This document shows positions 60,490 through 64,000 of a DNA stretch of 64,000 nt, piece by piece. The stretch comes from Planotetraspora mira (lineage in GTDB: Bacteria > Actinomycetota > Actinomycetes > Streptosporangiales > Streptosporangiaceae). The notes under the pieces are model-generated. The model had not been told where the DNA came from. It saw only the letters and a program-made list of their open reading frames with translations, and made no database searches. The translations under genes and the position numbers were made by a program. Location: assembly GCF_016863275.1 (NCBI RefSeq), contig NZ_BOOO01000014.1:1-64000 (forward strand), in the 5' to 3' direction. Numbering within the stretch: the stretch's first letter is position 1; each line of letters begins with the position of its first letter.

Positions 60490-61908
60490 GTGGTGCGCGG
60501 AAGGTCCAGATCAATGGCGGGTATACGAGGCCGTCTGGCCCGTATGCGGCCACGGTCCATCCGCGGCCGCATCACCGCCCTGGTCACGCTTCTCGCCGTC
60601 CTCCTGCTCATACCGACCGCGCTCGCCGAGGGCGCCGTGGGACGGCAGGCGGTCACGGACGACATCTGGCTGTCGGCCCGGCGCCAGGCCGACCTCACCG
60701 CAGCGGCCGTACGCCTCGGGCGGCTGTCCCAGCCTGTGCGGCCGGCGGTCGGGGGCGTCGGCCTCATCCAGGTCGTGAATCCGGGCCATCAGGTCGTCGA
60801 CGCGTCCCGGCGCGCTCGTGGCCTGCCGGCCCTGAGCCAGGTGTGGCCGACCCCGATCAACCCCGAGCGGGACGTGGAGACCTGTACGTCGGCGGCTCAC
60901 CTGGGCTGCATCCGGCTCGCCGCTCTCCGCGTCGACCCTGAGGCGGACTCGCCGGTGGTCTACGCGGGCAGGCCGGCGGCGAGCCTGAACTCGACCGAGG
61001 TGTTCGGCCGGTTCTTCGGCCTCCAGGACGGCCTGCTGATCATCCTGGCCGCCTGGGCGACCTGGGTGATCACGGGACGCACGCTCAAGCCGGTGAAAGC
61101 CATCAGCGCCGACCTCTCCGCCATCAACGGCAACGACTTGAGCACCAGGGTGCCCGAGTGGGCCGGCCAGGACGAGATCGCCCGGCTGGCGCGGACCGTG
61201 AACGGCACGCTGGGCCGGATCGAGGACGCCAAACGGGTCACCGACCAGGCGCTCGGCCGGCAGCGCCAGTTCGTCGCCGACGCGTCGCACGAGCTGCGGA
61301 CCCCCCTTGCGGGTCTTCGCGCCGAGTTGGAGGAGGCCCGACTCCACCCCGCGGAGACCGATCTGCCTGATCTGCTCGACCACACGCTGTACGACGTGGA
61401 CAGGCTGGAATCGATCACCACCGATCTGCTCCTGCTGGTCCGGGTCGGGGCGGAAGGGGACGCCGAGCGGACCCGGGTGGACCTGTCGGAACTCGTCGAG
61501 CGCGAGGTCGTCCGGCGGATCGACCGGCTGCCCGTCCGCCTGCACGTCGAGCCGGGGGTGACCGTGCACGCGGCCCTTCCTCAGATCGTCCGCGTGCTCA
61601 TGAACCTGGTCGACAACGCCCAGCGGCACGCACGGCATGCCGTTGAGGTCTATCTGCGGCGTGGCGTCGGCTACGTCGAGCTCTCCGTGACCGACGACGG
61701 GCCGGGAATCGGGGCGGACGACCGTGAGCGGATTTTCGAGCGGTTCACCCGGCTGGACACCGCGCGGAGCCGGAACCACGGCGGCACCGGCCTCGGGCTG
61801 GCGATCGCGCGCGACATCGCCCACGCTCACGGCGGCACGCTGGTGGCGGCCGAGTCGCCGGGGGGCGGCGCCAGGTTCGTCTTCAGGATTCCCGTCTGCG
61901 ACGACTAG
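60490..61908 (+). CDS. Sensor histidine kinase, orphan
   Basis: A 472-residue kinase: span at about 29-48, outer loop 49-178 with Cys132 and Cys140 likely to pair, span at 179-196, HAMP to about 250, and H267 in VADASHELRTPLAG. ATPase boxes are NLVDNAQ, DDGPGIG, FERFTR and GTGLGLAIA. Start codons GTG 60490 and 60493 are both possible; AAGGAGG is upstream and fits 60493 slightly better. No response regulator gene adjoins it, so its partner is elsewhere. It converges on another kinase, with overlapping stop codons. Confidence 0.88.
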   Translation: MVRGRSRSMAGIRGRLARMRPRSIRGRITALVTLLAVLLLIPTALAEGAVGRQAVTDDIWLSARRQADLTAAAVRLGRLSQPVRPAVGGVGLIQVVNPGHQVVDASRRARGLPALSQVWPTPINPERDVETCTSAAHLGCIRLAALRVDPEADSPVVYAGRPAASLNSTEVFGRFFGLQDGLLIILAAWATWVITGRTLKPVKAISADLSAINGNDLSTRVPEWAGQDEIARLARTVNGTLGRIEDAKRVTDQALGRQRQFVADASHELRTPLAGLRAELEEARLHPAETDLPDLLDHTLYDVDRLESITTDLLLLVRVGAEGDAERTRVDLSELVEREVVRRIDRLPVRLHVEPGVTVHAALPQIVRVLMNLVDNAQRHARHAVEVYLRRGVGYVELSVTDDGPGIGADDRERIFERFTRLDTARSRNHGGTGLGLAIARDIAHAHGGTLVAAESPGGGARFVFRIPVCDD

Positions 61909-63758
61909 CCCTTGCCGGGGTGGTCCGGCGGAGTCGGAATGGCCACGAGCAGGGACGTCCCGCTGCCGGGCGGGCTCGAGATCTCCATGGTCCCGCCGAG
62001 CACCTCGACGCGGTCGCGCAGGCCGATGAGGCCCGAGCCCCGCACGGGGTCGGCACCCCCGATCCCGTCGTCGCGGACGGACAGGCAGAGGCGGGACTTC
62101 TCGATCGCGAGATCGACGTGGACGATCGTGGCCCTGGCGTGCTTGGCCACGTTCGTCAGCGCCTCCGACACGATGTAGTAGGTGGTCACCTCGATGTTCT
62201 CGGCCAGGCGTCTCGGGGCGCTCACGCTCAGCTCGACCGGTACGGCTGAGCGGCGCGCGAGGGTGCGCAGAGCCGAGGCGAGGCCTCCCCTGGACACGAT
62301 CACGGGATGCAGACCGCGCGACAGCTCCTGAAGATCCTCGACGACGCCCGCGAGGTCGTCGGAGGCGCAGGACAGCTGCTTCCTGAGATCCGTCATCTCC
62401 GGCGAGGTGGCGGCCTCGACCGAACGCAGCCGCAGTCCGAGGGAGATGAGCCGCTGCTGCGTCCCGTCGTGCAGATCACGTTCGATCCTGCGGCGGGTCT
62501 CGTCGGCGGCCGCGACCACACGGGCGCGTGACGCGGCGAGTTGCTGGCGCACCTGGGCGTTCGCGATGGCGGTGGCGACGAGCTCGGTGAACTCCAGCAT
62601 GTGCGCCTCCACACAGGCCGGGGGGTCGGGCTCCGCCGACAGGGCGACCGTCGCGCCCCACAGCCGTCCCTCGACGACGATCGGGATGCCCACCGCCGAA
62701 TTGACCCCGTGCTTCCTGGACTGCTCGAAGACGGCGCCGGCATTGGTGGCGTAGTCCGTCATCCGGGCCGGTCGCCGGGTCTGACGGACCATGCCGGCCA
62801 CACTCGGTTCGTCGGCGGACCAGCGTGTCCCTTCAGGGACCACGAAGCCGGGACCGCGAACGCTCCACGAGCCCACCACGATGAACGTTCCGTCGGGGTC
62901 GAACCGGGTTATCGCCGTGTGGTCGACCTTGAGGACCCGGCCCATCTCATCGGCGACGGCTCCGAAGAGCTCTTCCGGAGCCACCCGGTGTGCGACCAGC
63001 GTCGCGACGCGCCGCAGTGCGGCCTGCTCGTCCGCGACCCGCTGGAGCTCGTCATGGCTCGTCTTCAGGGCCTTCGTGATCGACTCGCGGTCGAGCGCCG
63101 CCCGCAGCAAGGTGCTGAGCGAGCAGGGGAGACGGTCGTGAACACGCTGAAGCGCCGGCTCGGGAAGGTCCTTCGGGACGGCCACCCTGCCGAGCGTCCT
63201 GCCGCCGTCCCTGAGCTGTACGGCGGTGCGCAGCCGGTCGTCCGTGATCGGTTCCATTTCGATCGTCAGGCCGGGGGCTTCCAGCTCGACGGCGAGCAGG
63301 CTGGAGGCGGCGCGGAGGGCCGCGTAGAGATCCTCCGCGTTCAGCAGCAGGCCGCCCAGTTCGGCGGCCAGAGAGGCCTCCCTGCGGCGCTCCTCGGCGT
63401 CGACGGCCGCCGAGCGGGCCAGGGCCGCGAAGGACCCGGTCAACACCGCGACGACGAGGAAGACGGCGAGAGCCACCCACTCCGGGCCCGTGGAGATCCT
63501 CAGGACGAGGAAGTAGCCGAAGGCGAACGCGCTGGCCAGCGCGGTCAGCGTCCCGAGCCCCCACCCCCATAGGACCGAGACCGCCAGAACGCCGGGCAAG
63601 TAAACTATGCTCAGGGAACTCGGTGGCGCGACCTTCGTCAGTGGATTTGCAACAAGGGTCTCCACCGCGACCAACAAAACGCCTATCAGTATCCCCGTCA
63701 TGAGGGGTGGGCGCGTTGGGCGTAGCAACGACGACAACAGTCGTGCGCGCACAGTCAC
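61905..63758 (-). CDS. NarL-type sensor histidine kinase with DUF4118 and GAF domains
   Basis: A 617-residue kinase. N-terminal spans at about 20-115 form a DUF4118 (KdpD-like) membrane region. A helical region follows, then a GAF domain at about 250-402, HisKA_3 with H430 in RIERDLHDGTQQRL, and an ATPase domain with YYIVSEALTNVAKHA and GSGLIGLRDRVEVLGG. This class transfers phosphate to NarL-type regulators. The start is GTG 63758. The regulator fragment beginning at 63.9 kb is divergent from it and is the probable partner. Its TAG stop overlaps that of the opposing kinase in the sequence CTAG. Confidence 0.88.
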   Translation of the reverse strand: MTVRARLLSSLLRPTRPPLMTGILIGVLLVAVETLVANPLTKVAPPSSLSIVYLPGVLAVSVLWGWGLGTLTALASAFAFGYFLVLRISTGPEWVALAVFLVVAVLTGSFAALARSAAVDAEERRREASLAAELGGLLLNAEDLYAALRAASSLLAVELEAPGLTIEMEPITDDRLRTAVQLRDGGRTLGRVAVPKDLPEPALQRVHDRLPCSLSTLLRAALDRESITKALKTSHDELQRVADEQAALRRVATLVAHRVAPEELFGAVADEMGRVLKVDHTAITRFDPDGTFIVVGSWSVRGPGFVVPEGTRWSADEPSVAGMVRQTRRPARMTDYATNAGAVFEQSRKHGVNSAVGIPIVVEGRLWGATVALSAEPDPPACVEAHMLEFTELVATAIANAQVRQQLAASRARVVAAADETRRRIERDLHDGTQQRLISLGLRLRSVEAATSPEMTDLRKQLSCASDDLAGVVEDLQELSRGLHPVIVSRGGLASALRTLARRSAVPVELSVSAPRRLAENIEVTTYYIVSEALTNVAKHARATIVHVDLAIEKSRLCLSVRDDGIGGADPVRGSGLIGLRDRVEVLGGTMEISSPPGSGTSLLVAIPTPPDHPGKG

Positions 63759-63876
63759 TGAATATACTCGGGCTCCGCCCGAGGAGATCGGGCGGCCACC
63801 TTCTCAGGCGCCGATGCGATCGCCCTCGTGGCACCCGCCCGATGAGGGGTGGCGCAGACCGGTGCGAGACGACGAA

Positions 63877-64000
63877 ATGGCGGTACCTGCCCGGACTCGG
63901 ATAGCGCTCGCGGACGATGACGTACTGCTCCGTGAGGGGCTGGTGAGCCTGCTGGAACGATCGGGGTTCGAGGTCGTCGGCCAGGCGGGAGACGCCCCCG
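63877..64000 (+). CDS. NarL-type response regulator, N-terminal part (cut by window end)
   Basis: The first 41 residues of a receiver domain, MAVPARTRIALADDDVLLREGLVSLLERSGFEVVGQAGDAP, with the acidic triplet DDD of the phosphorylation site at residues 13-15. The helix LLREGLVSLLERSGF is typical of NarL/FixJ regulators. Start candidates are ATG 63877, GTG 63862 and ATG 63814, all in frame; none has a strong ribosome site. It is divergent from a NarL-type kinase, 118 bases away, and is likely its partner. The rest lies beyond the window. Confidence 0.85.
   Translation, partial: MAVPARTRIALADDDVLLREGLVSLLERSGFEVVGQAGDAP

Noticed and set aside
60245-60553. A 102-codon minus-strand frame beside the orphan kinase
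   Set aside because: It overlaps the kinase start, has no ribosome site and does not resemble any family.

Overview
The window is high-GC actinomycete DNA with GTG and TTG starts, strong GGAGG-type ribosome sites and very dense packing. Gene content (actinobacterial GroEL tail, HelD-type RNA polymerase helicase, bacterial XPB with a helicase-associated partner, DUF3027, DUF2530, NarL- and OmpR-type two-component systems, PT- and Gly-rich envelope linkers) suggests a filamentous actinobacterium, most likely Streptosporangiales (Nonomuraea/Streptosporangium-like). The family assignment is an inference from gene content. I see no rRNA, tRNA, insertion sequence, prophage or CRISPR array, so this looks like chromosomal backbone with accessory operons.

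Layout. 0-16.2 kb is core genome: groEL end, DUF4190 septum-type protein, HelD, XPB plus its helicase-associated neighbour, a small membrane protein, cold-shock protein, MFS transporter, DUF3027, a very large GHKL (sacsin-like) ATPase, DUF2530 and an NCS2 purine permease. 16.3-23.7 kb holds a TetR regulator with a membrane protein, a MarR regulator with an MFS exporter and RNA ligase-like ThpR, an aldo/keto reductase, a secreted propeller-like protein and L-2-hydroxyglutarate oxidase.

23.7-34.7 kb is one functional block. Two paralogous response regulator/histidine kinase pairs flank a MacAB-type ABC efflux system that has two divergently transcribed membrane-fusion adaptors, a Gly-rich accessory protein and a Cys-repeat lipoprotein. 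Nearly every envelope component carries Gly-, Ser- or Pro-rich inserts. 34.8-39.6 kb carries two overlapping dynamin-like GTPases and a convergent NfeD/SPFH pair, both membrane-organising systems. Next come an L,D-transpeptidase lipoprotein and the homogentisate branch of tyrosine catabolism (IclR regulator, hmgA, fahA) with a divergent FAD amine oxidase.

45-54.5 kb has an EF-hand protein, an orphan KdpE-type regulator, a ketopantoate reductase-like enzyme, a TetR/hydrolase pair, an APC permease, a three-gene sugar ABC importer without ATPase and a Cu,Zn superoxide dismutase. 54.5-64 kb has a double-SH3 secreted protein, a ZIP-like metal transporter fused to a domain resembling mycobacterial integration host factor, a membrane-anchored multicopper oxidase with a DUF6220 partner, a STAS anti-anti-sigma factor, two convergent histidine kinases and the start of a NarL-type regulator.

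The most unusual non-coding structure is at 59203-59678. A 20-bp box recurs at an exact 53-bp period, four times in one orientation and then five times inverted, and the 33-bp stretches between boxes also mirror each other around about 59440. The ZIP/mIHF-like fusion is the most unusual protein. Regulators with visible matching operator candidates (TetR 17.4 kb, MarR 17.6 kb, IclR 43 kb, TetR 48.5 kb) allow specific regulatory predictions.
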